This document shows positions 30,687 through 39,771 of a DNA stretch of 64,000 nucleotides, in pieces. Location: positions 1 to 64,000 of the forward strand of contig JADCGP010000004.1 in NCBI GenBank assembly GCA_020248915.1, read 5' to 3'. A program made the position numbers and the translations under genes. Below the pieces are notes generated by a model, which was not told the DNA's origin, searched no databases, and saw only the letters and a program-made list of their open reading frames with translations. This DNA comes from Rubrivivax sp. (GTDB lineage: Bacteria; Pseudomonadota; Gammaproteobacteria; Burkholderiales; Burkholderiaceae_C). Every line of letters begins with the position of its first letter. Within the stretch, counting starts at the first letter, position 1.

Positions 30687-31745
30687 TCAGCGGGGTGGGG
30701 CCACGTGGGGGGCCGCAGAGATCGGGGCCGTGGCGGCAGCGCCTGCCGCAGCAGCGGACACGGCCGCGGCCGTGGCGTCGGTGCGCAGGCAGCGCGCGCG
30801 GTGGCTGGGCGCCAGGGTCACCGGTTCGGGCTGGGTGCCGCGGCAGGCGGCCTCGGCCCAGGCGCAGCGCTCGGCGAAGGCGCAGCCCGGGGGCAGCTGA
30901 GACAGGTCGGGCGGCGCGCCGCCGATGGTGGCCAGGCGCTGCCCCCTGGTCAGCGCGCCGTGCGCGCGGCCCTTCAGCAGCGCGATCGTGTAGGGGTGGC
31001 GCGGGGCGCGGATCAGCTCGCGCGCCGTGCCCTCCTCGACGATGCGGCCGGCGTACATCACGGCGATGCGGTCGGCTACCTCAAGCGCGGCGCCGATGTC
31101 GTGGGTGACGAAGACGATGCCCAGGCCGAGCTCGCGCTGCAGCTCGCGCAGCAGGATCAGCACCTGGATCTGCACGGTGGCGTCGAGCGCCGTCGTCGGC
31201 TCGTCGGCCAGCAGCAGCTGCGGCCGGCAGGCCAGCGCCAGCGCGATCATCGCGCGCTGGCGCATGCCGCCGCTCATCTCGTGCGGGTAGGCCGCCAGGC
31301 GCCGCTCGGGGCTCGGGATGCGCACGCGCTCGAACAGGCCGAGCGCCCGCGCCCGCGCCGCGCCGGCGTCGATGCGCTCGTGGCGGCGGATCGCCTCGAC
31401 GATCTGGTCGCCCACCGTGTAGACGGGGTCGAGCGCGAGCAGCGGCTCCTGGAAGATCATCGCGGCCACCGCGCCGCGGTAGTCGGCCAGTTCGCGCTCG
31501 CGCATCGACAGCACGTCGCGGCCGGCCACCGTGACCCTGCCGCCGATGGCGGTGCGGCGGGCCGGGTGCAGCATCAGCAGCGTGCGCAGCGTGACGCTCT
31601 TGCCCGAGCCCGACTCGCCGATCAGCGCCACCGCCTCGCCGCGCTGCACATCGAGGCTGACGCCGCCGACCGCCCGCACCGGCGCGCGCCCGCCGCGGAA
31701 GGTGACGCTCAGGTCCTCGATGCGGACCAGCGGCTCGCCGCTCAT
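30687..31745 (-). CDS. Dipeptide/oligopeptide-type ABC transporter ATPase (DppD/OppD-like)
   Basis: A 352-residue ABC ATPase. Walker A is GESGSGKSV, the signature is MSGGMRQR, Walker B is [12 protein letters not shown], the switch His is in VTHDIG. The C-terminal peptide-transporter extension ([10 protein letters not shown], then a Cys-rich segment GCAFAERC...C) is present. The last 35 residues are Ala-rich and probably disordered. It overlaps the DppF-like gene by four bases; the order F before D is the reverse of the common one. Confidence 0.9.
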   Translation of the reverse strand: MSGEPLVRIEDLSVTFRGGRAPVRAVGGVSLDVQRGEAVALIGESGSGKSVTLRTLLMLHPARRTAIGGRVTVAGRDVLSMRERELADYRGAVAAMIFQEPLLALDPVYTVGDQIVEAIRRHERIDAGAARARALGLFERVRIPSPERRLAAYPHEMSGGMRQRAMIALALACRPQLLLADEPTTALDATVQIQVLILLRELQRELGLGIVFVTHDIGAALEVADRIAVMYAGRIVEEGTARELIRAPRHPYTIALLKGRAHGALTRGQRLATIGGAPPDLSQLPPGCAFAERCAWAEAACRGTQPEPVTLAPSHRARCLRTDATAAAVSAAAAGAAATAPISAAPHVAPPR

Positions 31746-32743
31746 GCCGCGGCCCCCGGCGCGGCCGCGTGCCCGCTGCCGGGCTCGTGCATCAGGCAGG
31801 CCACGCCGCCGCGCGCGATGCCGGCGCGCGCGGGCGCCCGCTGCGCGCACACCGCCTCGGCCCGGGGGCAGCGCGGGTGGAAGCGGCAGCCGCCTGGCGG
31901 GTCGATCGGGTTCGGCGGGTCGCCCGCGAGCGGGGCCTGCTCGATGCGGCGGTCGGGATCCATGCTCGGCATCGACGACAGCAGCGCCGCCGTGTACGGG
32001 TGGCGCGGAGCTTCGAAGAGCGACTCGGCGGCTCCGACCTCGGCCACCTCGCCGAGATACATCACCATCACGCGGTCGGAGATGAAGCGCACGACCTGCA
32101 GGTCGTGGCTGATGAAGACGTAGGTCAGGCCGAACTCGTCCTTCAGGTCGAGCAGCAGGTTCAGCACCTGCGCCTCGACCGACTTGTCCAGCGCCGACAC
32201 GGCCTCGTCGAGGATCACGATGCGCGGCTCGAGCGCCAGCGCGCGCGCGATGTTGACGCGCTGGCGCTGCCCGCCCGAGAGCTCGTGCGGGTAGCGCTCG
32301 GCAAAGCGCCGCGGCTCCAGTCCCACCTTGGCCAGCAGGCTGCGCGCGCGCTCGGTGGCCTCGCGCCGGCCGACGCCGTGCACCTGCGGGCCGAAGGCGA
32401 TGCTGTGCTCGACGGTCAGGCGCGGGTTCAGACTGGCATAGCTGTCCTGGAACACCATCTGCACCTGGCGGTGGTAGGCCTTCAGCGGCAGGTCGCGGCT
32501 GCCGACGCGCGCGCCGTCGAACACCACCTCGCCGGCGGTGGGCTCGATCAGGTGCATCAGCAGCCGCGCCGTGGTGCTCTTGCCGCAGCCGCTCTCGCCG
32601 ACGACGCCCAGCGTCTCGCCCTGCCAGACCTCGAAGTCCAGGCCGTCGACCGCGCGCACGACGCCGCCGCCGCGGCCGAGCACGTCCTTCTTCAGCGGGA
32701 AGTGCTTGACGAGGCCCCGGACGGCGAGCAGCGGCGCGGTCAT
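31742..32743 (-). CDS. Dipeptide/oligopeptide-type ABC transporter ATPase (DppF/OppF-like)
   Basis: A 333-residue ABC ATPase. It starts with the VKHFPLKKD segment usual for DppF/OppF, Walker A is GESGCGKST, signature LSGGQRQR, Walker [13 protein letters not shown], switch His in ISHDLQ. The C-terminal domain has the [12 protein letters not shown] motif and the Cys-containing [16 protein letters not shown] segment that is conserved in this subgroup. Pairs with the DppD-like subunit to power import through the two permeases upstream in the operon. Confidence 0.9.
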   Translation of the reverse strand: MTAPLLAVRGLVKHFPLKKDVLGRGGGVVRAVDGLDFEVWQGETLGVVGESGCGKSTTARLLMHLIEPTAGEVVFDGARVGSRDLPLKAYHRQVQMVFQDSYASLNPRLTVEHSIAFGPQVHGVGRREATERARSLLAKVGLEPRRFAERYPHELSGGQRQRVNIARALALEPRIVILDEAVSALDKSVEAQVLNLLLDLKDEFGLTYVFISHDLQVVRFISDRVMVMYLGEVAEVGAAESLFEAPRHPYTAALLSSMPSMDPDRRIEQAPLAGDPPNPIDPPGGCRFHPRCPRAEAVCAQRAPARAGIARGGVACLMHEPGSGHAAAPGAAA

Positions 32744-32749
32744 GTCAGC

Positions 32750-33628
32750 TCACTTCACGTCCATGGCCGAGCGGAGGGAATCGCTCAGCAGGTTGAACGC
32801 GATCGAGGTGACGAAGATCATCGCCCCCGGCAGCGCCGCCACCCAGGGCTGCACGTAGATCGCCGTGCGCAGCGTGTTGAGCATCAGCCCCCACTCCGGC
32901 TCCGGCGGCTTGACGCCGAGGCCGAGGAACGACAGGCCCGAGGCCAGGATCATGCTCACCGCGATCAGGCTGGTGGCGTAGACGAAGATCGGCCCCAGCA
33001 CGTTGCCCAGCACGTGCACGCGCACGATCGTGAACGCGCCGGCGCCGCTGGCGCGCGCCGCCTCGACGTAGTCGCGCCCGCGCACCTGGGTCGTCACGCT
33101 CTCGGCCACGCGCGCGATCGGCGGGATGAAGACGATGGTGAGCGACAGCAGCGCGTTGCCGATGCCGGCCCCGAGCGCACCGCTCAGCGCGATGGCCAGC
33201 AGCACGCTCGGGAAGGCGTAGAACACGTCGATCGTGCGCATGATCACCGTGTTCGTCACGCCCCCGGCATAGCCGGCCAGGATGCCGATGGCCGAGCCGA
33301 CGACGAAGGCCAGCACCACCGGCGTGATGCCCATGAACAGGCTGAGCCGCGCGCCCACGATCAGCCGGCTCAGCATGTCGCGGCCGAGCTCGTCGCTGCC
33401 GAGCGGGTAGTGCTCGCTGCCGATCGGCTGCAGGCGGCCGAGCATCGAGCTCTTGAACGGGTCGGCGGGCGCGATCCAGGGGCCGAAGACGGCCATCGCG
33501 AACAGCGCCAGCACGACGAGGCCGGCGAAGACGGCCACCGGGTCGCGCAGGAAGCGGCGCGCCACGCCCTCCCAGTAGCCGGGCGAGCGCTGCACGGCGG
33601 CGACGCGGTCGGCGGCGACGGCAGTCAT
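32750..33628 (-). CDS. ABC transporter permease (DppC/OppC-like)
   Basis: A 292-residue permease with an N-terminal cytoplasmic segment, one early membrane helix ([19 protein letters not shown]) and five more in the permease domain. The [18 protein letters not shown] motif between helix 1 and the domain is characteristic of DppC/OppC. The EAA-like coupling loop is [17 protein letters not shown] at 33628 is chosen; the frame extends to 33688 but overlaps the partner permease. It lies six bases before the DppF-like gene. Confidence 0.9.
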   Translation of the reverse strand: MTAVAADRVAAVQRSPGYWEGVARRFLRDPVAVFAGLVVLALFAMAVFGPWIAPADPFKSSMLGRLQPIGSEHYPLGSDELGRDMLSRLIVGARLSLFMGITPVVLAFVVGSAIGILAGYAGGVTNTVIMRTIDVFYAFPSVLLAIALSGALGAGIGNALLSLTIVFIPPIARVAESVTTQVRGRDYVEAARASGAGAFTIVRVHVLGNVLGPIFVYATSLIAVSMILASGLSFLGLGVKPPEPEWGLMLNTLRTAIYVQPWVAALPGAMIFVTSIAFNLLSDSLRSAMDVK

Positions 33629-33632
33629 GGCC

Positions 33633-34586
33633 TCAGCTCCGGGCGATGCGCGGGTCGAGCAGCGTCTGCACGACATCGACCGCGACATTGAGGACCACGA
33701 AGAACATCGCCAGCACCAGGATCGTGCCCTGCAGCAGCGGCAGGTCGCGCTGGAAGATGGCGCTGTTGAGCAGGAAGCCGGTGCCGGGCCAGGCGAAGAC
33801 GGTCTCGATCAGGATCGAGCCGCCGAGCAGGTAGCCCAGCTGCAGGCCCATCACCGCCAGCGCCGTCGGCGCGGCGTTCTTGACGACGTGGCGGAACACG
33901 CCGAAGTGCGTGAGCCCCTTGGCGCGCAGGCCGACCACGAACTCCTGCGCCAGGATCTCCGCCACCAGCGCCCGCACGGTGCGCGCGACGATGCCCATCG
34001 GGATTACCGACATCGTGACGGCCGGCAGCAGCAGGTGCCTGACGTGCTCCCAGTTCCAGGCCCAGTCGCCGCTGCCGCCGGGGCCGGCGCCGGTGGCGGG
34101 CAGCCAGTTCAGCTGGGCCGCGAAGACGATGACCAGCACCATTCCGAGCCAGTAGTGCGGCACGCTGACGCCCAGCACCGACAGCAGCGAGGCCGCACGG
34201 TCGACGATGCTGTTGCGGAAGTAGCCGGCGACGAAGCCGAACAGGCAGCCGAAGAAGAAGCCGATCAGCGTGGCCACCACCGCCAGGCGCAGCGTGTTGC
34301 CCACCGCCTTGATCACCTCGCCGGCCACCGGCCGGCTGGTGGCGATGCTGGTGCCCAGGTCGCCCTGCAGCGCGCGCCACACCCAGCTCGCGAACTGCTC
34401 GGGCAGCGAGCGGTCGAAGCCGTAGAGCGTCTTCAGCTGCTGCTGCAGCTCCTGGCTCGCGTCGGGCGGCAGGATCGAGACCAGCGGGTCGCCCGGCGCC
34501 AGGTGCACCAGCGCGAAGCACACCAGCGCCACGCCGGCCATGATGGGCAGCGTGTAGAGGATGCGTCGCAGCAGGTAGGCGATCAT
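33633..34586 (-). CDS. ABC transporter permease (DppB/OppB-like)
   Basis: A 317-residue permease starting MIAYLLRRILYTLPIM, the usual DppB opening, with six membrane segments. The HLAPGDP motif after helix 1 and the LLGGSILIETVFAWPGTG segment near the C terminus are diagnostic. The coupling loop is FVVGLRAKGLTHFGVF. It forms the translocation pore with the DppC-like subunit; a four-base gap separates the two. Confidence 0.91.
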   Translation of the reverse strand: MIAYLLRRILYTLPIMAGVALVCFALVHLAPGDPLVSILPPDASQELQQQLKTLYGFDRSLPEQFASWVWRALQGDLGTSIATSRPVAGEVIKAVGNTLRLAVVATLIGFFFGCLFGFVAGYFRNSIVDRAASLLSVLGVSVPHYWLGMVLVIVFAAQLNWLPATGAGPGGSGDWAWNWEHVRHLLLPAVTMSVIPMGIVARTVRALVAEILAQEFVVGLRAKGLTHFGVFRHVVKNAAPTALAVMGLQLGYLLGGSILIETVFAWPGTGFLLNSAIFQRDLPLLQGTILVLAMFFVVLNVAVDVVQTLLDPRIARS

Positions 34587-34606
34587 CGCTTCCCCCCGGA
34601 GCGGCT

Positions 34607-34657
34607 GGCGGCGCCTCCCCCCCGGGGGTGCGCCGCCGGCGGCCCGGCAGAGCCGGG
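34607..34657. other. Tandem hairpins between binding-protein and permease genes
   Basis: The spacer between the binding-protein gene and the DppB-like gene (34587-34701) holds two stem-loops: GGCGGCGC (34607-34614) pairs with GCGCCGCC (34630-34637) around a C6/G5 inner stem, and CCCGGC (34643-34648) pairs with GCCGGG (34652-34657). Hairpins at this position often stabilise the binding-protein message relative to the permease message, giving excess binding protein. There is no T-run, so a simple terminator is less likely. Confidence 0.5.
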
Positions 34658-34701
34658 TCCGCGGCGGCCGCCGGGTGCGCGATCGGACCCGCGTCGCACC
34701 G

Positions 34702-36360
34702 TCACTCCATGCGCATCGTGGCGATGTCGATGAACCAGCTGCGCGGCTGGACGACGTTCTTCACCCGCGCCGTCATCGCGCGCGGGCCGACGTCATGGGC
34801 GATCCAGACGAACGGCGCCTCCTCGACGATGCGGGCGTGCAGCTTCGCGAGGGCCGCGTCGCGCGCCTTGTCGTCGAAGCTGGTGCGGGCGTCGGCGATC
34901 AGCTTGTCGAACTCCGCGTTGCCGAAGTAGCCCCAGTTGTTGCTGACCGGCGGGAAGGTCTTGGTGCTGGTGAAGCGCACCATCGCGAAGAACGGGTCCA
35001 TCGCCGCGAAGCTGACGTTGATGGCGTTGGCGCCGTTGGCGGTGGGGTCCTTGGCGCCGCGACGCCAGTTGGTGAACAGCGTGTTCCACTCGATGACGTC
35101 GAACTGCACGTCGAAGTAGCACTGCTTGAGCGACTGCTGCACGAGCTCGTTCATCGGCAGCGGCTGCATCTGGCCCGAGCCGCTGGCGCTGATCTGCACC
35201 TTCACGCGCAGCGGCTTGGCCGCGCTGTGGCCGGCCTCGGTCATCAGCTTCTGCGCGGCGGCCACGTCGTAGCGGATGTCGAACTTGGGGTTGCCCCACC
35301 ACGGGTGGCCCGGCGGCACGGTGCCCTTGGGCACGCCCATCATGCCGCCCAGCAGCTTGAGCAGGCCGGTGCGGTCGACGCACAGGTTGGCGGCCTGGCG
35401 CACGCGCTTGTCGAGCCAGGGCGAGCCCTCGGCGAAGCTCAGCTGCCACGGCCACACGTGCGGCTGCTGGTTGAAGTAGATCTTGTGGCCGCGCTGCTGG
35501 ATCGCGGCCATCGCGTCGGGCGCGGGCGCCTCGATCCAGTCGACCTGGCCCGACAGCAGCGCCGCGGTACGGGCGTTGGCTTCGGGCATCGGCAGCATCA
35601 CCACGCGGTCGATGGCCGGCACGCGCTTGGGGTCCCAGTAGGCCTTGTTGGCGGCCACCTCCAGGCGCTCGCGCGGCACGAAGCGCACCATCCTGAACGG
35701 GCCGCTGCCGCTGGCGTCGGCGGCGAACGCGGTCCAGGCCGCGCGCGACTTGTCGGCCGGCGTCGCGCCGGGCGCAGCGTCGAACTTCTTCTGCCAGTGC
35801 GCGGGGCTGGCCATGAACAGGTTGGTCAGGTTCAGCGGCAGGAAGGCGTCCGGCTCGCTGGTGGTCAGCTCGACCGTCAGGTCGTCGATCTTGCGCGCCG
35901 TGCGCAGCGTGGGCATGCGGCTGGCGGTCACGCCCACCTGGCTGGCGTCGAAGTGCACGGCGTCCTTGTCGAGCACCTTGCGCACGTTCCAGACCACGCT
36001 GTCGGCGTTGAAGGCGCTGCCGTCGTGGAACTTGACGCCCGGGCGCAGCTTGAACACCCACTTGGTCTTGTCCTTGGCGTCCACGGCCCAGCTCAGCGCC
36101 AGCCCGGGGATCAGCACGCTAGGCGCGTCGGCCTTGGACAGGTCCCAGTGGGTCAGCGCGTCGTACATCGGGATGCCGGTGAAGCGGTTGCCCTCGAACC
36201 CCTGGTCGGGCTGGCCGAGCGTGCGCGGGATGTCGGCGGCCGTCATCGCGATGCGCAGGACCTTCTCCTGGGCCTGGGCCGGGGCGCCGGCCCACAGCAG
36301 CGAGGCGGCCGTGGCGGCGAGCGCCAGGCGCGGGAACGACCAACGGGAAACGGGGCTCAT
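34702..36360 (-). CDS. ABC transporter periplasmic substrate-binding protein (family 5)
   Basis: A 552-residue SBP_bac_5 (DppA/OppA/NikA-like) protein. The signal peptide is residues 1-30 (cleavage near AQAQ). Family landmarks are the LVELTTSEPDAFLP and FKLRPGVKFHDGSAFNADSVVW segments (the latter is the classic family-5 motif) and RVRQAANLCVDRTGLL. It captures the imported compound and delivers it to the permeases. The ATG is six bases from AGGAGAG on the coding strand. The ligand may be a peptide, amide or nickel-type complex; context with three amidases favours an amide or peptide-like compound. Confidence 0.9.
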   Translation of the reverse strand: MSPVSRWSFPRLALAATAASLLWAGAPAQAQEKVLRIAMTAADIPRTLGQPDQGFEGNRFTGIPMYDALTHWDLSKADAPSVLIPGLALSWAVDAKDKTKWVFKLRPGVKFHDGSAFNADSVVWNVRKVLDKDAVHFDASQVGVTASRMPTLRTARKIDDLTVELTTSEPDAFLPLNLTNLFMASPAHWQKKFDAAPGATPADKSRAAWTAFAADASGSGPFRMVRFVPRERLEVAANKAYWDPKRVPAIDRVVMLPMPEANARTAALLSGQVDWIEAPAPDAMAAIQQRGHKIYFNQQPHVWPWQLSFAEGSPWLDKRVRQAANLCVDRTGLLKLLGGMMGVPKGTVPPGHPWWGNPKFDIRYDVAAAQKLMTEAGHSAAKPLRVKVQISASGSGQMQPLPMNELVQQSLKQCYFDVQFDVIEWNTLFTNWRRGAKDPTANGANAINVSFAAMDPFFAMVRFTSTKTFPPVSNNWGYFGNAEFDKLIADARTSFDDKARDAALAKLHARIVEEAPFVWIAHDVGPRAMTARVKNVVQPRSWFIDIATMRME

Positions 36361-36445
36361 GGGGTCTCTCCTGGGTGGTTCGGGTCGGTGGACCGCGGGG
36401 TCGGAACAGGCGGCAACGGATGCGGGGTTTGCAAGCAACATGCCA

Positions 36446-37261
36446 TCACGGTCCGGCGGGAGCCGGAACGGCGGAAGGGAACGGGGTCGCCGGCGGCGCA
36501 GGCAGCGGCCCGAGCAGCGCGGCGAGCTCGGGCGCGACGCCGCTGCAGGCCGCCTGCCGCGGCCGCGGCAGCGACGCCGCAGGATCCGCGGCGGCGGACG
36601 CCCCGCGCGCGGCGGCACGCCACGCGGCCTGCAGCGCCAGCTCGACGCTGTCGAGCACCGGCCGCGGCACGGCCGCGGCGAGCCGGAACGCGAATCCCGC
36701 GAGGCCGGCCCCGCCGAGCAGCACCGTGCGCGCCGCCGGCCAGCGCTGCAGCGCCTCGGCGGCGGCTGCAGCCAGCGCCGCGACGGCCGCATCGGGCGCC
36801 GCGGCCAGCTCGCCGCCGCCCGGCTCCAGCGTGTGGATGCCCAGGCAGACATCGGCCCCGGGCAGCGCCGGACGCAGCCGCTCGAGCATCGGGCCCCAGG
36901 CGCGGCCGCCGGTCAGCACGATGAACGGGCCCTGGGCCGCGGCGGCGTCGAAGGCCGCCTCGGCCAGGCCCAGCACCGGCACCGGCGCCAGCGCGCGCAG
37001 CGCGAACAGGCCGGGGTCGCCGAAGCAGGCGAGCAGCACCGCGTGGGGCACGCCGTGCCGCGCCACGTGGGCCGCGTAGGCATCGAGCGCGGCGTGGCCG
37101 GCAACGGCCGCGCCGACCTCGTCGGCGATGTAGCGCGCGCCGAAGCGCGCGGTGGCCGAGAGCACCACGCCGCCGGCCGGGGCGAGCGCCTCCGCACGGC
37201 GGACCAACGCGGCGGTGACCGGCGCGCTGGTGTTGGGGTTGAGGACGAGCAGTTCGGGCAT
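36446..37261 (-). CDS. Asp/Glu/hydantoin racemase-like protein lacking the second Cys
   Basis: A 271-residue protein of the Asp/Glu/hydantoin racemase superfamily. The N-terminal VLNPNTSAPVT motif and the first active-site Cys79 (LLACFGDPG) are typical of hydantoin racemases. The second catalytic position, normally Cys in LGCAGM, is Gly184 here (LLGGAGLAG; codon GGG). A one-Cys enzyme cannot use the normal two-base racemisation; arylmalonate decarboxylase is a known one-Cys relative, though it keeps the other Cys. A different isomerase or decarboxylase role, or loss of activity, is possible. It is the second gene of the importer operon, eight bases after the GntR gene. A low-complexity C-terminal tail of about 55 residues is unusual. 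Confidence 0.8.
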   Translation of the reverse strand: MPELLVLNPNTSAPVTAALVRRAEALAPAGGVVLSATARFGARYIADEVGAAVAGHAALDAYAAHVARHGVPHAVLLACFGDPGLFALRALAPVPVLGLAEAAFDAAAAQGPFIVLTGGRAWGPMLERLRPALPGADVCLGIHTLEPGGGELAAAPDAAVAALAAAAAEALQRWPAARTVLLGGAGLAGFAFRLAAAVPRPVLDSVELALQAAWRAAARGASAAADPAASLPRPRQAACSGVAPELAALLGPLPAPPATPFPSAVPAPAGP

Positions 37262-37269
37262 CGCGACCG

Positions 37270-38166
37270 TCAGCGCCCCAGCAGTTCGGCCAGCCGCGGC
37301 GCCGGGCGCCCGGCCGGCGCGAAGTCGAGCTGCGACTCCAGCCGCGCCAGGTGCTGCAGCATCGCCTGTCCTGCCGCGGCGGCGTCGCGCAGCCGCAGCG
37401 CGGCCAGCACCGTGCGGTGCTCGTGGCAGTCGCACCCGGCCGCAGGGCCGGCTCGGTCAGCCGGCAGGCCGGCCCCGGCAGCCGCACGGCCGGCCCCGCT
37501 GGCGGCGGGTTCCCGCAGGTCTTGCGGGCCGAAGCGCAGCAGCACGAGCGACGTGCGCGAGACGAGCACGCGCAGCATGCGCGCCAGCGTCTCGCTGCCG
37601 GCGTGATCGGCAATGTGCAGGTGGAAGCCGCCGGCCATGCGGATGGCCTCGTGGCGATCGCCAGCGGCGCGGGCGCGCTCCTCGTCGACGATCCAGGCCT
37701 GCAGCGCGCGCAGGTCGGCGTCGGTCGCGCGGGCCGCAAAGCGCTCCAGCAGCGTCGGCTCGAGCAGCCGCCGGGCGTCGAACACCTCGCGCGCGTCCTG
37801 CGGCGTTGGCTCGGTCACGCGGGCGCCGGCGTTGGGCACCAGCGTCACCAGCTGCTCGCTGGCCAGGCGGATCAGCACCTGCCGCACGCGCGTGCGCGAC
37901 ACCCCGAACACCTGCCCGAGCTCGTCCTCGCGCAGCCGCGTGCCCGGGGCCAGGCGCTGGTCGAGCAGTGCGTCGAACAGGCGCGCGTGGATCTGCGCAT
38001 CGGTCGGCGTCTCGGCGGCGCGCTGCGCGCCCTCGCCCTCGCCCTCGCCTTCGCCTGCACCTGCGCCGGTGCCGCCCGCATCTGCGGCCGCCCTCCTGCG
38101 CCGGCCGGCGGCCGTGCTGGTGGCGGCGGTGGCGGGGACGGGGCGGCGCGACGGGCTCACGCCCAT
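37270..38166 (-). CDS. GntR-family (FCD) transcriptional regulator
   Basis: A 298-residue regulator. After a long low-complexity region (Ala/Thr then a Gly-Glu repeat, GEGEGEGEG, about residues 35-50), a GntR winged helix occupies about 60-125 (LAPGTRLREDELGQVFGVSRTRVRQVLIRL), followed by an FCD helical domain with the metal-binding HLHIADH segment. It heads the racemase/importer/amidase operon and presumably senses the imported compound or its product. Start: ATG 38166; an in-frame ATG at 38235 lies within the operator-like repeats and is less likely. An insertion rich in Ala/Gly interrupts the FCD domain (about 222-248). Confidence 0.83.
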   Translation of the reverse strand: MGVSPSRRPVPATAATSTAAGRRRRAAADAGGTGAGAGEGEGEGEGAQRAAETPTDAQIHARLFDALLDQRLAPGTRLREDELGQVFGVSRTRVRQVLIRLASEQLVTLVPNAGARVTEPTPQDAREVFDARRLLEPTLLERFAARATDADLRALQAWIVDEERARAAGDRHEAIRMAGGFHLHIADHAGSETLARMLRVLVSRTSLVLLRFGPQDLREPAASGAGRAAAGAGLPADRAGPAAGCDCHEHRTVLAALRLRDAAAAGQAMLQHLARLESQLDFAPAGRPAPRLAELLGR

Positions 38167-38224
38167 CCCGCTAGCAGCCTCCGTGCCGGCCCGGCCCGCT
38201 GCCGGGCGCCCTCGCCAATGCTGA

Positions 38225-38286
38225 TTGCATACCATCGCCGCCCCGATTGCATCGGATCGGTGCATCGTAGAGCCGCAACGGTGCAT
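38225..38286. promoter_or_regulatory. Cluster of TGCAT boxes upstream of the GntR gene
   Basis: Four TGCAT boxes lie at 38226, 38248, 38261 and 38282, at intervals of 22, 13 and 21 bases, each preceded by T or G. The first is part of TTGCATACCA, which resembles the TGGTATACCA-type palindromes bound by GntR/FCD regulators. The middle two frame an imperfect dyad (TGCAT-CGGATCGG-TGCA). The position, 60-120 bases upstream of the GntR start, fits an autoregulatory operator. The rest of the 289-base gap (38167-38455) holds the hexamer repeat described separately and nothing else that I can identify. Confidence 0.45.
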
Positions 38287-38382
38287 CCGGCGCTACGGGT
38301 TCACCCGGGGTGATGGCCCGCGATGGTGCACGCCGAGGCCTGCCGGCCCGTCCGCCGCCAGGCCGCGGCCCGAGGCGTCGCG

Positions 38383-38448
38383 GCAGCCGCAGCCGCAGCC
38401 GCAGCCGCAGCCGCAGCCGCAGCCGCAGCCGCAGCCGCAGCCGCAGCC
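38383..38448. repeat. Hexanucleotide microsatellite, 11 copies of GCAGCC
   Basis: Eleven perfect tandem copies of GCAGCC run from 38383 to 38448, followed at once by GGCTGC, so the last copy also forms the palindrome GCAGCCGGCTGC (38443-38454). The array ends eight bases before the stop codon of the sulfhydrylase gene on the minus strand and is therefore in its 3' untranslated region, upstream of the GntR operator region. A perfect hexamer array is prone to copy-number change by slippage but would not shift any reading frame here. Confidence 0.95.
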
Positions 38449-38455
38449 GGCTGCG

Positions 38456-39751
38456 TCAGGCGCAGGCCGACGCCAGCGCCTGGTCCACGTCCCAGAGGAT
38501 GTCGTCGATGTGCTCGAGGCCCACCGAGATGCGCACCATCTCGGGCGTCACGCCGGCGGCACGCTGCTGCGCCGCGTCGAGCTGCCGGTGCGTGGTGCTG
38601 GCCGGGTGGCTGATCAGCGTGCGCGTGTCGCCGATGTTGACGAGGTGGCTCATGAACTGCGCGCTCTCGATGAAGCGCACGCCGGCCGCCTCGCCCTGCC
38701 CCGCCGGTGCGCGCACGCCGAAGGCGAGCAGCCCCGAGGCGCCGCGCATCTGGCGCGCCAGCAGCGCGTGCTGCGGGTGCTCCGGCAGGCCGGGGTAGTT
38801 GACGAAGCTCACGCGCGGGTCGTCGCGCAGGAACCTCGCCAGCGCCAGCGCGTTGGCGCAGTGCCGCTCCATCCGCAGCGGCAGCGTCTCCACCCCCTGC
38901 AGGATCTGCCACGCGCTCGTCGGCGCCAGCGCGGCGCCGAACACGCGCAGCGTCTCCATGCGGCAGCGCATCGTGAACCCGAAGTCGCCGAAGGTCTCGT
39001 AGAACTTGACCCCGTGGTAGCCGGGGCTCGGCTCGGTCATGCCCGGGAACTTGCCGTTGTCCCACGGGAAGCGGCCGCTCTCGACCACCACGCCGGCCAG
39101 CGTGGTGCCATGGCCGCCGAGGTACTTGGTGGCGCTGTGCACGACGATGTCGGCCCCGTGGTCGATGGGGTTGCAAAGTGCCGGGCTCGGCACGGTGTTG
39201 TCGATGACCAGCGGCACGCCGTGCGCGTGGGCCACCTCGGCCACGGCGGCGATGTCCAGCACGACGAGGCTGGGGTTGCCGAGCGACTCGGCGAACACGG
39301 CGCGCGTGTTCGGCCGCATCGCGGCGGCGAAGGCCTCGGGCCGCGTCGCGTCGACGAAGCTGGTCTCGATGCCGAACTTGGCCAGGTTCACCGCCAGCAT
39401 CGTCACGCTGCCGCCGTACAGCGCGCCGGCCGCCACGACATGGTCGCCGGCACGCAGGATCGTCATCAGCGCGGTGGCCTCGGCCGCCATGCCCGAGGCC
39501 ACCGCCACCGCGGCGCGGCCGCCCTCGAGCGCGGCGACCCGCTCCTCCAGAGCGGCCACCGTCGGGTTGCTCAGGCGCGAGTAGACGTTGCCGAAGGTCT
39601 GCAGGTTGAACAGCGCTGCCGCGTGCTCGGCGCTGTCGAACACGAAGCTCGTGGTCTGGTAGATGGGCAGCGCCCGCGCTCCGGTGGCCGCGTCGGGGAT
39701 CTGCCCGGCGTGGATCGCGAGCGTCTCGGGGTGGAAGCGCCGGTCGGCCAT
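38456..39751 (-). CDS. metY: O-acetylhomoserine aminocarboxypropyltransferase (sulfhydrylase)
   Basis: A 431-residue Cys/Met-metabolism PLP enzyme. It makes homocysteine (or methionine with methanethiol) from O-acetyl- or O-succinyl-homoserine. PLP Lys209 is in HSATKYLGGHGTT; other landmarks are PIYQTTSFVF, SRLSNPTVAALEERVAALEGG and the long insert GRFPWDNGKFPGMTEPSPGYHG that distinguishes the O-acetylhomoserine sulfhydrylase group from the shorter MetB/MetC/MetZ (about 390-400 residues). It lies 20 bases after the CoA-binding protein gene on the same strand. I see no SAM riboswitch upstream. Confidence 0.92.
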   Translation of the reverse strand: MADRRFHPETLAIHAGQIPDAATGARALPIYQTTSFVFDSAEHAAALFNLQTFGNVYSRLSNPTVAALEERVAALEGGRAAVAVASGMAAEATALMTILRAGDHVVAAGALYGGSVTMLAVNLAKFGIETSFVDATRPEAFAAAMRPNTRAVFAESLGNPSLVVLDIAAVAEVAHAHGVPLVIDNTVPSPALCNPIDHGADIVVHSATKYLGGHGTTLAGVVVESGRFPWDNGKFPGMTEPSPGYHGVKFYETFGDFGFTMRCRMETLRVFGAALAPTSAWQILQGVETLPLRMERHCANALALARFLRDDPRVSFVNYPGLPEHPQHALLARQMRGASGLLAFGVRAPAGQGEAAGVRFIESAQFMSHLVNIGDTRTLISHPASTTHRQLDAAQQRAAGVTPEMVRISVGLEHIDDILWDVDQALASACA

Positions 39752-39771
39752 CGCTGCCGCTCCTGCCGCCG

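Noticed and set aside
38383..38448. Phase-variable coding repeat
   Set aside because: The array is outside both neighbouring coding regions and the unit length is a multiple of three.
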